64,000 bases of DNA from assembly GCA_963674455.1 (NCBI GenBank), contig CAVMBE010000013.1, positions 248,001-312,000 on the forward strand. The letters run 5' to 3'. The notes under the pieces are model-generated. The model ran no database searches, was not told where the DNA came from, and saw nothing but the letters and a program-made list of their open reading frames with translations. Below, piece by piece: positions 1-10,417 of the stretch. The position numbers and the translations under genes are program-made. This DNA is from Lecanosticta acicola. Taxonomy: Eukaryota; Ascomycota; Dothideomycetes; Mycosphaerellales; Mycosphaerellaceae. Position 1 is the stretch's first letter. The number at the start of each line of letters is the position of its first letter.

Positions 1-1
1 C

Positions 2-745
2 GAGCTGGAGAAAGAGGGCAGGGGAAGGATAGAAGCGATATTCGCACCGACGACAAGGACGATGTATCCTACACTTCCGCCAGACTCACGAGTGGATGGG
101 GTAGGATCGTTCGTGACCATTACACCGTTGGCGAATCTGCTGGAAGGAAAGAGCAGGCCCGTTTTCTTTCGAGGTGTCGCGACAATCTGCATGAAACTCT
201 TCAATATCGTGGAGGCAGAGAGAGTATATTTCGGACAGAAGGATGTTCAGCAGACGGTGATCATCAAGCGCATGGTACAAGACTTCCACGTGAATACCGA
301 AGTCCGCATCATTCCCACGGAGCGAGAGGCAGATGGTCTTGCCATGAGCAGCAGGAATGTCTATCTGGGTGATCGGAGACGAAAGGCAGGGCTTGTGTTG
401 TCGAAAGCACTGAGGGCAGCGGAGAAAGCGTACAATATGGGCAGGAGGAACAGAGACGAGATCTTGGCTTCCAGCTGGGACGTTTGCAACCGTATGAGCT
501 TGGAGCAAGATTTGTTGGACAAGAATGAGCGGGCGCTTTTCGAAGTGGACTACATCAGTCTGGCGGATCCTGATACGTTGGAGGAGGTGGAGAGCGTTCA
601 TGCGAGTAAAGGCGCTGTGTTGAGTGGTGCTGTCAAGATGCTGCCTCTCGAAGAGGTCGGAGAGGGAGAGATGCTAGGGATGGGGGAAGATAGGGTGCCT
701 GTCAGGCTGATTGACAACATTCCGCTGCCGCCGCAGGCACTCTGA
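2..745 (+). CDS. PAN6: Pantothenate synthetase (pantoate-beta-alanine ligase), 3' part
   Basis: This enzyme condenses pantoate and beta-alanine with ATP, the last step of pantothenate (vitamin B5) synthesis. The window opens inside the gene: the frame is open from base 2 and ends at TGA 743-745, so about 247 C-terminal residues are seen. Family motifs visible are APTTRTMYP near the left edge, FFRGVATICMKLFNIV, the nucleotide-site stretch YFGQKDVQQ, and PTEREADGLAMSSRN, which includes the conserved SSRN. No intron is needed in the visible part. The ATG at 62 is internal, because the coding match continues upstream of it. The N-terminal HIGH-type motif lies outside the window. Identification is secure at family level; cytosolic location is inferred from the family. 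Confidence 0.93.
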   Translation, partial: ELEKEGRGRIEAIFAPTTRTMYPTLPPDSRVDGVGSFVTITPLANLLEGKSRPVFFRGVATICMKLFNIVEAERVYFGQKDVQQTVIIKRMVQDFHVNTEVRIIPTEREADGLAMSSRNVYLGDRRRKAGLVLSKALRAAEKAYNMGRRNRDEILASSWDVCNRMSLEQDLLDKNERALFEVDYISLADPDTLEEVESVHASKGAVLSGAVKMLPLEEVGEGEMLGMGEDRVPVRLIDNIPLPPQAL

Positions 746-1265
746 AAAATTTCAGTTGTCAAAGAGTACGGAATATCAATGGGAGCCTCGTCAGCCTTAT
801 GAGGATGATCGTACCGTGGGCTGTAAAGTGCATTCTCAGAAGGAATATACCAAAAAGGAGTGCCGTTACAAACCCACGTTATCGACCCGACCGCCGGGGG
901 CATTTGTCGAGCTGCCTCTGGCTAGCTCGAGCCTTCCGGTAAGATGCGTTCGGCGCTGTTCGCGCCTGCACAACTTAATGCCAGTCGACTTCTGCAGGAA
1001 AGAGCGATGGCGCGGTGCGACTGGCGACTTCAACCCTCGGATTCACTTGCAATTTCCCCCAAAACAAGTTTTCACGGACAACAACAAACGCCGCAACAAA
1101 CATCCGTGAAGCCGAGGAAACGGCGGAAAGCACCGAGAGGACGGACTTTGAATTGTCGAATACTGTAATGCCATACAGCAGAACGTGCTGTCATCGACGC
1201 GATCCACACCGCTGCAAAAATCCAGACCCAGCGAGCGACAGCAACCGACACAGCAAAGGCGAAAC
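746..1265. other. Gap, no gene seen
   Basis: Between the pantothenate synthetase stop and the next start. Several open frames cross it on both strands, but none has a recognisable motif or proper gene context. It presumably holds the first gene's 3' UTR and the promoter of the gene at 1266. Confidence 0.5.
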
Positions 1266-2396
1266 ATGGTGAAAGGGGCTGCGAGGCGGAGAGTCATCGT
1301 GGAAGACTCAGACGACGACTTTGGGGATGCCGTCTTGCTTCCAAATCCGCCCAAGATGCGGGCGCGCAAATCTGCTCCTGCCTTTTCGCCCAGGATGCGG
1401 GCGCGCAAATCTGCTCCTGCCGGTCCGCCCAAGATGAGGGCGCGCAAGTCTGCTCCTGCCGGTCCGCCTCAGATGAGGCCGCGCAAGTCTGCTCCTGCCA
1501 GCCCACCTAAGATGCGGGCGCGCAAGTCTGCCTCTGCCTTTCCGCCACCGAGCGTGACATCGAGGGTGGTCAGCTATACTAGTAGCAAGCTCGAGAAGCA
1601 GGACGGCAGCGGAAAGGCGGTCCTGCCTAAGGCACCTGCGACTCGCCCAAAACAGCACGCTGCACACGAGGCACAGATGTCCATCAGCTCGCTCTCTCCC
1701 CACATCCCCAGCAGATATCACACCAAGACACAACGCAGAATCACGTTCTTCAGTCTCGAAGAGGAGGACCGAGTTGCAGTCTATGAGCACCACCTGATAG
1801 TCGATGGCGCTGGAATTCAGCTGGCGGTCCAGGCTCCCTTCACCCGTGAACCAGCTCTGCTCGCTGCTAGCAAGCAGGTACGCCGCGAGGCTTTGCCCAT
1901 TTGGTACAAAGAGAACACTTTCCACTCGCGCTTTATCTACGACATCATCGCCTGGCTCGACCGCCTGGACTCTGCTCGACTCAGCATGCTTCAGTGGGTC
2001 AACCTAGATGAGCCTCTGCCCGCGGGCTTTGTCTTGCCTGGTCTTCGCAAGCTGAACAAGCGAGTGAAGGATGGATTGAAACGGAACGCTGTCGCGGTTC
2101 CAGTCGTTGTTGAACAAGAGAGGGAAACGGATTGGTCTGGTTCACACGCCACTGTTCACGATAAGGATTCCTGCAAGCGTGAGATGGTTACCATGGACGA
2201 TATCGGACAGTACAATGACCTCGATGGAATGTGGGAGACACTTCAGAGATCGGGAGTTGGGAAGCGCATCCTCACCAATGTAACGAGGAAGAAGCGGAGG
2301 TCGAAAGGGGCGAGAGACGGGAGTGATGAGTACATGGAGTCTGACGAAGATGGTGAAGACGGAACATGCGGCAATGAGGAGATGGGTGGCATGTGA
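1266..2396 (+). CDS. LPAELRN-type (2EXR/F-box-like) protein with basic tandem repeats
   Basis: Hypothetical protein of 376 residues in one exon. The open frame extends upstream to a GTG at 1185, but the first ATG is at 1266 in a good context (AAACATGG), so I start there. An acidic patch (EDSDDDFGD) is followed by five basic 13-residue repeats (about residues 30-94) and then a disordered linker. The central domain (about residues 150-250) has 'TFFSLEEEDRVAVYEHHL' followed by 'ALLAASKQVRREALPIWYKEN'. That second half matches the neighbouring family motif CRQIRHEALPIFYGQN. The first half is diverged: the LPAELRN core is hardly visible. The C-terminus is basic, then acidic (KKRRSKG, ESDEDGED). 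The composition suggests a nuclear protein, but no function can be assigned. It belongs to the local gene array. Confidence 0.7.
   Translation: MVKGAARRRVIVEDSDDDFGDAVLLPNPPKMRARKSAPAFSPRMRARKSAPAGPPKMRARKSAPAGPPQMRPRKSAPASPPKMRARKSASAFPPPSVTSRVVSYTSSKLEKQDGSGKAVLPKAPATRPKQHAAHEAQMSISSLSPHIPSRYHTKTQRRITFFSLEEEDRVAVYEHHLIVDGAGIQLAVQAPFTREPALLAASKQVRREALPIWYKENTFHSRFIYDIIAWLDRLDSARLSMLQWVNLDEPLPAGFVLPGLRKLNKRVKDGLKRNAVAVPVVVEQERETDWSGSHATVHDKDSCKREMVTMDDIGQYNDLDGMWETLQRSGVGKRILTNVTRKKRRSKGARDGSDEYMESDEDGEDGTCGNEEMGGM
1353..1547 (+). repeat. Five 39-bp tandem repeats inside the coding sequence
   Basis: Five consecutive 39-bp units each encode a 13-residue module of the form K/R/Q-M-R-A/P-R-K-S-A-P-A-x-x-P. 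Units differ by a few substitutions and remain in frame. The repeat is protein-coding, not a mobile element or CRISPR. Confidence 0.9.
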
Positions 2397-2671
2397 GTGC
2401 AATTCTTTAGCGTCTTATGGTTTGAGCGCTTCATTTTGGCCAGTATTGCTGATGTTTCGCCACTGCCCGACTGGCAGCCGTGCGTGTTCTCAAGAAAGAA
2501 GCTGTCTAATGGAAGAGCACGCTGATCATAGCTTATCGAGACGGCACACAACATTGCCACCGTCCTTGAAGCCCGCCTTTCACGGCAATCTCTCACTCCT
2601 GCTCCTCCAACCCTACCCGTGGCTAGCATTTGACGCTTGTAAGCGTGAGGTCCGCCAAGTTCTCCACTCTG

Positions 2672-3199
2672 TCAAAGGTCCTCTCTTCTCGAAACCCACA
2701 TCCGACCGGCTTCATTACTTATCTCGCGATACTCCTTCAAATCCTCCGCCGAAGCCCAAACACACTCTTCGTAATCCGTGAGACTAACGCAAATCTTCAC
2801 CCGGGCCACCAGTCCTGTTCCGCGCAAATTTTTGTGAATCTCACTCAGAGAATACTCCGCAGAGTCCAAGGAGAAACAACAAGAATAACTTTGCACGAAG
2901 CATTGAAACTTCTCCAGCTGGTCCTGTGGCACTACGCTCACCGCATCCATCAGGCAAATGAGGCTGAAAGATGTGATGAAATTCTGGCCGTAGAAGATCG
3001 GAAGGCTCTCGTGGCGAATTTGGCGGCAGGTGCGGGTGAGGGCTGGTTGGGTTAGGAGGCTCAGATCATAGCGGAATTTGATTCCCTTGGGCTGGACCAG
3101 GGCGTCTTCGTAGATTTTGTTGCGCAGTTCGGCGGAGAGGTCGAGGAAAGTGGTTTTCTTGGAAGTGCTGGCAGCGGTGGTGGTGTCTTGACTGGCCAT
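2672..3199 (-). CDS. LPAELRN-type (2EXR/F-box-like) protein
   Basis: Single-exon gene of 175 residues with ATG at 3199. A short Ser/Thr-rich start leads into FLDLSAELRNKIYEDAL (residues 19-35) and then RTCRQIRHESLPIFYGQNF (about 57-75). These are the two signature halves of a large ascomycete family related to 2EXR and F-box-like domains. The C-terminal third contains a YEECVWASAEDLKEYREI segment that recurs as 'YEAVWVSLETIRDYEQL' in the gene at 3665 and 'PIWVSLATLKEYAQL' in the gene at 4696, so these three are close paralogues. Members are generally uncharacterised; roles as substrate adaptors or effector-like proteins are speculation. No signal peptide or membrane segment is seen. Confidence 0.8.
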   Translation of the reverse strand: MASQDTTTAASTSKKTTFLDLSAELRNKIYEDALVQPKGIKFRYDLSLLTQPALTRTCRQIRHESLPIFYGQNFITSFSLICLMDAVSVVPQDQLEKFQCFVQSYSCCFSLDSAEYSLSEIHKNLRGTGLVARVKICVSLTDYEECVWASAEDLKEYREISNEAGRMWVSRREDL

Positions 3200-3664
3200 G
3201 GTGACGAGGTGGAGGTGGGCCTCACTTGAGTTTCTCTCGTCCTATGAGACCTGTATTAGTGTGGGTAGCTGGAGATGGACTTCTTTGTCGCTCTAGTTAC
3301 CGTCTGCTGCGCTTTGCGATGGGATCTCGAGCAGTCGAAATCACTGACTGCGGTGGTGGTGGAGTGTGGACAGAGATGTTGGAGGTTTGATGGTGACGGT
3401 GGTGGTGGTAGAAAAGTGAAAGAGAGTTGGAAGGTGGGTTTAAGTAAACGCGGCTTCGGTGAAAGTGAAGAGTCCGTGCGCTGACATCTGATTTACAGGG
3501 GGATACTCTCGTGCACTTGCCGTCACGTGCTGCTCACATCTGAAGAGAATGTGAGGTTCACGCATGCGAAGCGGCAACACTGTGCTACGCAATCGGTTCG
3601 CTATTTACATGTGCTTGACTCTCCGTCTTGCTTCTCTCAACCATTTGAATCCTGTTCTGCTGAC
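3200..3664. other. Gap, promoter side of the gene at 2672
   Basis: 465 bp between two minus-strand genes. It contains imperfect GGTGGT runs (about 3349-3411) but no supported gene. The long plus-strand frame at 3527-4486 is antisense to the next gene. Confidence 0.5.
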
Positions 3665-4435
3665 TCAAGAAAGAAGATTACCGAAATCTTTCAGCAACGC
3701 CTCGTCTTCCACATCCTCCTTCTTCGCAACACCACCACCTCTCAATTGCTCATAGTCCCGAATCGTCTCCAACGAGACCCAGACAGCTTCGTACTGCTCG
3801 CGGCCGCCGCTGCGCCACATGTCCACCTTGGCCTGCAACTCCTGCGCATTCCTCGCCAGATTCGCGTTCATCGACTCCTTCAGCGCCACCTGGACTTGAA
3901 CGAAAACTTGCTTGTCATCATCGACATGACTCCTGGTCTTGGCCTCGCGCATGATGCGCCGCATGGCATTCGCCGCAATGTCGAGGAACATGAAAGTGTG
4001 TTCGTTGTTGATGTACTGCACCAAGTGGACTTGGGCCGGCAGGAGGTTGCTGAGAAACGTGGTGATCTCGTTAGTGGAGGGTCCTTGGAAGACGTTGCAG
4101 GTGTAGAAGAATGGCAGCGCTTCGTGGCGGATCTGGCGGTTGGCAAGGGTGAGTGGTGGCTGTTTGACGGCGCTCATGTTGGCTTGGCAGAAGCAGAGCG
4201 GCGAGGCATCGGTGACGGCGTATTCCCAGATCTTGTTGCGGAGCTCAGCTGCCAGGCTGAGGAGGGTGCTCTTCTTGATGGGCTGGTCTTCGACGGGCGC
4301 AGCTGGAGTGCACGCGACCTCGTCCTTTTCGTCTGGTGCTGGCTTGTGAGTGGGAAGCACAAGCTGGAGCTTGTCGGAGGCCATGGTGGTTGCTGCAGGC
4401 AAAGTGGATGGTGCAGGCGCAGACGTCCGCTCCAT
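3665..4435 (-). CDS. LPAELRN-type (2EXR/F-box-like) protein
   Basis: Single-exon gene. The frame begins with a TTG at 4492; the first ATG is 4435 (256 residues). A second ATG at 4384 (239 residues) has the stronger context ACCATGGCC and matches the 'MAS' starts of two paralogues, so either may be used. After a Pro/Ala-rich leader come LLSLAAELRNKIWEYAV and LTLANRQIRHEALPFFYTCNVF, then a helical region and YEAVWVSLETIRDYEQLRG. The last motif is shared with the genes at 2672 and 4696. Function is unknown. It lies head to head with the gene at 4696, the two starts being about 260 bp apart. Confidence 0.8.
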   Translation of the reverse strand: MERTSAPAPSTLPAATTMASDKLQLVLPTHKPAPDEKDEVACTPAAPVEDQPIKKSTLLSLAAELRNKIWEYAVTDASPLCFCQANMSAVKQPPLTLANRQIRHEALPFFYTCNVFQGPSTNEITTFLSNLLPAQVHLVQYINNEHTFMFLDIAANAMRRIMREAKTRSHVDDDKQVFVQVQVALKESMNANLARNAQELQAKVDMWRSGGREQYEAVWVSLETIRDYEQLRGGGVAKKEDVEDEALLKDFGNLLS

Positions 4436-4695
4436 GACCGTGCGAATGGGCTTCAATTGTGCGAAGGCGATTGTGGTGAATGTTGAATGCAATCTGGAAG
4501 TTTCGAGCCGCAGCGCACATGAAAAATAAGGAGGGCGCTGAGTCAGCTAGCGCGCCTTCCTTACGCAGCTTGCTCTTTCCTTCCTTCAAAGCCGCTCGGT
4601 GCTGGGAGACACCACGAACACGAACACGAACACGACGACCTGCACTGACGACCATCGTCTCCAGCACATCGCTTGTTCGCACTTCCAACAACACC

Positions 4696-5559
4696 ATGGC
4701 CTCGGCGTCTTCGTCTTCGTCAATTGCAGAGCGCAAGGTACGCCAGACTGATCTCACCTCGAAAGTCGACCACTGACCCATCTAGGTCGGCTTCCTCGAT
4801 CTCCCCGTCGAGCTCCGCAACGAGATCTACGAGCTCAGCACCGTTCAGATCCTCCCCGTCACCATCGTCTCGTGCCGAGTCTCGGAGCCCGCTATCAGGT
4901 ATCCTTCTCCCACGCGAAGAGCACCGGCGCGTACTAATCTTTCACCCAGCAAACTCAACCGCAAGACTCGCGCGGAAGCCCTCCCTATCTTCTACGGCCA
5001 GAACATCTTCGGCTCTCCACACCGACAAGGTCTGTCCACTTTCCTCCAATCCCTCGATCGAGAGCGCGTCCACATGCTGCGCAATGTGCGCCTTGCGTAC
5101 GTCGCTAAGCCCCTGAATGATGCATACGTCACTCTCCGCAGTGTCACGTACGGAGGCGACCATGTTCTGTCGGAGGGGCTCGTGCATGTCATGATAGATG
5201 TGGAACCGGTGAGATCTTCGATGTGGGACGCAGCGGAGCAGCGGAGAGGTGCGCAATTGCTGCAGCTTGTGCCTCGGGGTCGCCGCCGTGCCATCACTCC
5301 CCCGGGGCGATTCTGGGCCAACAACCAAGCTCAGAGCCAGCAGGGCAGCAGCAGTAGCAGCAGCAGCAGTGGCAGCTTATGGAGCTTCGTAAGGCTTTCT
5401 AGGAACTCCGTTCGGCCCACACGCAGTGAGCCGATTTGGGTCAGCCTGGCCACGTTGAAGGAGTACGCGCAGCTCCACCTGGGCGGACCTATCCATCGAG
5501 AGAAGGACATCAAATGGAACTTGGAAGATGGTGGATTGAAGATCTCGGAGGTTGAATAA
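4696..5559 (+). CDS. LPAELRN-type (2EXR/F-box-like) protein, three exons
   Basis: Exons 4696-4737, 4786-4898 and 4950-5559 give 254 residues. Intron 1 (48 bp) is GTACGC..TCTAG; intron 2 (51 bp) is GTATCC..CCCAG with a textbook TACTAAT branch point at 4932-4938. Splicing joins MAS..IAERK to VGFLDLPVELRNEIYELS, then to KLNRKTRAEALPIFYGQN, which restores the family motif. A Ser/Gln-rich stretch encoded by AGC/AGT runs (5337-5374) precedes the C-terminal PIWVSLATLKEYAQLHLGG, shared with the two preceding paralogues. ATG context is CACCATGG. Function unknown. It converges with ASA1 (165 bp between stops). Confidence 0.82.
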
Positions 5560-5723
5560 GGGGTTGCGGCGTTGGAGATCCAATGATCGAGATCCGCAAG
5601 TGTCGCAAGTTCAACGAGCTGCGAAGATGGGTCGTTTTGTATTAGTCCTTCTCTCTATCAGCCCAGGGCCCAGGGAACACGTCGTATTGAAGCAAGATAG
5701 GGTTACACGTACGGTTCTCGTTT

Positions 5724-6956
5724 TCAGTATATGTCCCAGAGGGACACTTTCCCGTCTTGGCTCCCAGCCGCCAGCCAGTGGGTAGACTTCGCAGTCTCTG
5801 CACGCTGTTGGGACACCGTCAGGTCTCGCTTCGACAGAGCACCATCGGCCTCTTTCGACACAATCTCTGTCTTCTCTGATCCATCTGTGTCGTCCTTGTC
5901 GCTCAAGTTTGCAAATGCAAGCGCATAGCAGCCTTCTTTATGCCACTTCAGCACAGCCAGTTCCTTCATCGACTTCACGCTGTACACGCGCATCCTCCCG
6001 TCCCAGCCAGCAGTGGCAAATATCCTCTCGTCCGATCTCACAACCAGACCTTGCTGGCCAGCGTGTTTCGTCTGAATAGTTTTGGTGGGCACGGATGATG
6101 TCAGGGGATGTCTCGCCACAATAGCATCTGCAGAAGAAGTAAAGAAAGTGCCCTGCGTGGGTGCTATACTGAGAGAAAGTACGGGTTGCGTGTGCGATTT
6201 CTGCATGTAAGTGAGTTGCCAGTGTCGCTTGGCGTCCTTTTGCTGCCAGATGCATGCTTGTCCGCTCTCATAGCCCGCGACCACGATGAGCTCTTTCCGA
6301 GCCTCGTTCTTCTGGAATTGGAGGCCTATCGCCATGACCATGCCAGTATTCTGGCCCTGCGGACTTGGTATTGTCGCGATGCGGTCTTCGTCCGGCAGAG
6401 AAGTGACATTGATATGGCCGTCCTGAACTCCTGGCGTGGCGACAAAGATTCCGTCAGATGGAAGGTCATTGTGTCCGTGGGGCTCGGCTGGGATCATTGC
6501 GAAGGAACAGAAGTTCAGTGAATGAACCCTGAAACTATGTAAGAGCCATGGCTGCCTGCGCTCCTTCACATCTTCGCTGATCGGAAGGGCTTTGGAGAGA
6601 TGAGGCTCGTCTTCTTCTGTGAGCTGCCAAACGCAGAGCTTATTGTCACGGCCGTGACTGTCTATAATCAGCCCCATCCCAAGCTTCGCATATGCATCGG
6701 CTCCTTACGTGATGATTTTGTCGTCGTCCCAACTTTCTAGTCCAAGAATCGTGCTTGAATGTGGTTTCCAGACTGCGACTGCCCGCTTCGTCGCTGTATT
6801 CCACAGCACCACGAATCCGTCAGCATCGCCAGTGAGCAGTCTAGTGTTATCGCGAAGAAAGTGCACTGCATGTATCTGCGCTGAGTGGCCTCGAAGTACA
6901 TATGAAGGCTGCGCAGGCGCTTGCTCCAAGCTTTGTATCGTATTTGGCGCCGCCAT
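5724..6956 (-). CDS. ASA1: ASTRA-associated protein 1, WD40 repeat protein
   Basis: Two exons, 6709-6956 and 5724-6657, joined over a 51-bp intron (GTAAGG..GACAG), give 393 residues. The junction creates IITHGRDNKLCVW, a typical family motif. The N-terminal SYVLRGHSAQIHAVHF, TGDADGFVVLWN and AVWKPHSSTILGLE, and the C-terminal LAAGSQDGKVSLWDIY, are diagnostic of Asa1, a beta-propeller subunit of the ASTRA complex. That complex (Tra1, Tti1, Tti2, Rvb1/2) matures PIKK kinases and chromatin remodellers. Repeats are spread over the whole length, with a charged loop before the last one. The gene sits inside the LPAELRN-type array and separates its two subgroups. Confidence 0.9.
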
Positions 6957-7464
6957 CTTATCCTGCTTGCTTGAAATACAGGATCAGAGATTTCGTTGCG
7001 ACATCCCAACTTGAGTCTTCATCAGCGTATATCATCTGAGTTGCATTGCTTGGCAGAGAGATGCGGCCTGTACAGTGTGACACGTGGACGAAGTAGTTGC
7101 AGTGAGACGAGAGAAGAAGGATGGATCACGAAGTGAGATTGGCCCTCAGCCACATTGGCCTGAGGCATCAAGGTTTGTGCACAGCCGGGGTCATTCACTT
7201 CACTTCTTCTTCAGCTTCCATTTCCCATCGACGAATCCACTTTCACAGGTTTTCGCATCTCCTCCCATCGAGGCAAGACCTTCCTCTGCATGACATCTCG
7301 ATTGCAAGATATCTGTCAGTTCACCGACGAGGCATCGATCGCCGCACAGCGCGACCAAAATTGCGAACTTCGCATCCGATTACTGGGAGACTGATCAACA
7401 CTGAATGACTTCGATCCACGTTCTTTTCGGCCATAGATATCATCAAGTCTGACACTGCTATACC
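6957..7464. other. Gap, divergent promoter region
   Basis: 508 bp between the ASA1 start (minus strand) and the next plus-strand gene. Open frames here have no motif or homology that I recognise; likely two promoters. Confidence 0.5.
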
Positions 7465-8328
7465 ATGTCTTGCAGTCAGCTATTCCGCTTCTTTGACCTG
7501 ATGCCTGAACTCCGGAATCATGTCTACGAGCTTCTCTTTGAGAACCACATCGTTGATTGCGAAGCTTCTAGCTACGAGACACCTGGAATTCTGTTGGCCT
7601 CCAAGCAAACTTTTGTAGAAGCGCATGGGGCGTAAGGCACCTTAGCAACCTCATTCCTATACACACTGAAGCTGACTGTTCGATGCGCAGATACTATAGA
7701 CGAAGCACCTTCCACAGTACTGGCAGTGTCGCAGCGGAAAAGCGCCTATCCGCTCTCAGTGCTGCCTACTTGCCCCTTGTGGAGAATGTTCATATTGACA
7801 CCTCCTCCAGAATGGAAGGGCTGTACGGGAAAGGCCGAAGTAGTCGGGTTGGGGTCGAGGACGAGATCCTGTTCGATGTCGCTTATCTCGCGGAATGCGC
7901 GGTCGTGTGGGTTCGACAAGGACTCAAAGAAGAGGGTTGCGACCAGATCGATCCGAATGCTATCCAAGCAAGCATCAAAACCAGAGCAAACGATGTTGTC
8001 TTCACAGCCAAGCCTTTCGAAACCTTCAAGGACGCCTTCATGCAGTCGTCATGTAAGTTATTATCATGATATTCAAATTCACGATGGCTGACAGTGAACA
8101 GTCGCAGCTATGGGAGATAGGCCCATTCCGCTTGTACGTGCCACTCTACAAGCTCAGGCGCGTTACTTTGACTTCGACCATGTCAACCCGCGGAAATGCT
8201 GGCATCGCTTATGGGCTATGGATGCAGAACCGAACTTTGCGGGGAGGCCCAGCTACGAGTGTGGCTGTCCGAAGAAGGTGCCAGATTCGAGTCCATTGCT
8301 GCCAGCTGATCTATATACTCAGCAATAG
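7465..8328 (+). CDS. LPAELRN-type (2EXR/F-box-like) protein, three exons
   Basis: Exons 7465-7631, 7691-8052 and 8102-8328 give 251 residues. Introns are 59 bp (GTAAGG..GCGCAG) and 49 bp (GTAAGT..GAACAG). The N-terminus reads FDLMPELRNHVYELLFENH and then TPGILLASKQTFVEAHGAYY, the two halves of the family motif with a late 'LLASKQTF' replacing CRQIRHE. The C-terminal region has KCWHRLWAM and ends with a CGC motif. Gene 8478 has the same layout (LLASKQTYAEARGAYY, HCWHLLCEF, CDC), so the two are a tandem duplicate pair distinct from the 2672/3665/4696 subgroup. Function unknown. Confidence 0.78.
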
Positions 8329-8477
8329 GTGAATGTGATCGCGATCTTAGCGTTCACCACTCAATCTTCACGATCCAAGCGCGGATCCGCAAGTTGTAAA
8401 GAGACCAGATCTGCCGCTCCATCTTCTTCGAAACATACCAGTGGTCGACCAACATCAACATCAGTCAGTTGGACATC

Positions 8478-9204
8478 ATGGGTGGACTAGCGTCGAAGAT
8501 GTCCCCGAGCACTGCAAAGATCATCGACTCCCCCGAGCAACAGTCGCCACTTCTCGAGCTGCCCGCAGAGCTACGAAACCACGTCTGGTACATGACATTT
8601 GAAGAGAACACGGTCAAGCTCGACAGACCAATAGACCCACCGGGCCTACTCCTTGCCAGCAAGCAGACATACGCCGAAGCTCGCGGCGCCTACTATCAAC
8701 AGAGCCGCATTCAAAGCATCAGCGTCGACAAGATCCGAGGTTATCTCAATCGCATCGATCCGAAGATCCATCCGCTCATCTCGCGTGTCGAAGTCGACTA
8801 TGGCATGGCCGAGGGCCTCGATCCCGCGGACTTCAAAGTCTTGTGGAATGCACGGGACGCACATCTCGACGTAATGCTCCTTGGACAACACATCGAGCGG
8901 TCCAAAATCTCGCTCAACGCCGAGTTTAGTGCGGTGGCCAGTGTTGAGTTGGGGGGTGAGATGGTCTTCACTGACCAGCCGTGGCTCGAATACCGCAAGT
9001 ATCTTGCAGCGAACGAAGGTAAGTCGATCGTATCTATGTAACTTCTAGAGATACTGATATTGTGTAGTTACATTGTCCGACTCCATGTCGGCCTTCGCGG
9101 AATGGCTCGATTCTTACTTCGTCCATCAGCATCAGGATCCAGTCCATTGCTGGCATTTATTGTGTGAATTCAAAGAGTGTGACTGTGCGGAGAAGGCAGT
9201 GTAA
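8478..9204 (+). CDS. LPAELRN-type (2EXR/F-box-like) protein, two exons
   Basis: Exons 8478-9018 and 9068-9204 give 225 residues. The 49-bp intron (GTAAGT..TGTAG) removes an in-frame stop and adds a C-terminal exon with HCWHLLCEFKECDCAEK. The frame upstream starts at a TTG (8469); the ATG at 8478 is the first proper start. Motifs are LLELPAELRNHVWYMTFEEN and PGLLLASKQTYAEARGAYY. It is the tandem paralogue of the gene at 7465. The cysteines near the C-terminus (C-x9-C-x-C) could bind metal, but this is only suggestive. No known function. Confidence 0.78.
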
Positions 9205-10417
9205 AATGAAAGTCGAAGAGAAGGTCAACTGACTGTCAGCAGAAGCACGCGGGCAGAGCAAGAGATTCTGCTAGTGATTGATATAGGAAGACTCTAAGCA
9301 AAGAGTCAGCGAGGGCCTGCAGATGGAGCAGACGCCGAGCTTTTCCGTGAGATCATTCTGGCTTTGAAGTGAGACAAGAAGAGATCTCGATGAGAGTCTC
9401 TTGAACTCGATTGTAGTTCGCTCAAATTCGCTCAAGCATGTGAATTAAAGTCCGTGCATTTTAAGCTTCTTGGCACTTTCTTTTCGTCGCCTTCTTTCAC
9501 GTCTCTTGCAACTTTTCACAATCACAACGCCTCCACATCGACATCATCCTCCATTTTCCACGACGATGATTGACCACCAACTGTCATCTGCCAGCAAGCC
9601 GCAGCTGCACGAAAATTCCTAGTCGACGACGCCTCCCACTCTGCCCGCCACTTTGCCCGACATGAAGTAAGCCAGCCGTGCCACTACTCCTGCCACAAGG
9701 ATTGTATCAGACGACCCTAGATTCGAGCGCAGAGTGCTACAGAACACGAGGCGGAACACACGACAGAAACATTTTTTGTAAACCGGCTAGCAACACCACT
9801 TTACCGTGCATAGAATTCAAATGCCCCAATGTGTCTCATTCTCTCCCCTGATTGTCTCGCAAGCACACTCATAGCAGGTAAATAGGTACTCTTTCCCTGC
9901 ATGATACTCTTCCCCTCCGACGTCTACTCCGCCGCACCAACATAGTCCATCAGATTTCCGGGGATCAAATGATCCCTCTTGACATCCCGCAATTTTCGCC
10001 AGGAAAGGAATCAGATGATCAACCAATGCCGAAGGCTACTCGAGTCCAAACAACAAATTCATACCAGCGGCCAATATCTTGCCAAACTCCTGCAAAAGGA
10101 CCCTGGTCAATCATGCAGCGGGTCAGTCGAACCTGTGGGAATTTGCATATCATCAAGTATGAATTGTTGCTACTACCAAAGCTACTTTCAGCCTGTTTCT
10201 ATACCATTCCATTGGTGTAACGATATGTTCCAATCCCAAACAGCGAAAAGAATCCTGTAGTACGCAAAAATCAAAAACCCGGTGATGCCGATCAACTGCT
10301 GTAAGCACACCGGCATGGCACGTTCCAAAAGCCAACGATCGTCATATGCCACCAGCAACAAATTACGCCCGCGTCACCTCACTGAGTCCTCGGAACCCAT
10401 GCAGCCAGCTCATGGCT
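9205..10417. other. 1.2-kb gap, no convincing gene
   Basis: No frame here has a recognisable domain. On the minus strand a Cys-rich stretch (9817-10026, LCWCGG and CYECACE) and an upstream Trp-rich stretch (about 10030-10135, VWQDIGRWYEFVVWTRV) could be exons of a small unrecognised gene. The first frame starts with TTG and no ATG-led model could be built. Confidence 0.35.

Noticed and set aside
1308..1925. Antisense Arg-rich repeat frames
   Set aside because: Antisense reflections of the 39-bp coding repeats in the plus-strand gene.
3527..4486. 319-codon plus-strand frame
   Set aside because: Antisense to a clear LPAELRN-type gene with conserved motifs on the minus strand.
9817..10026. Cys-rich minus-strand frame as a secreted effector
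   Set aside because: Starts with TTG, has no signal peptide, and no exon chain to one was found.
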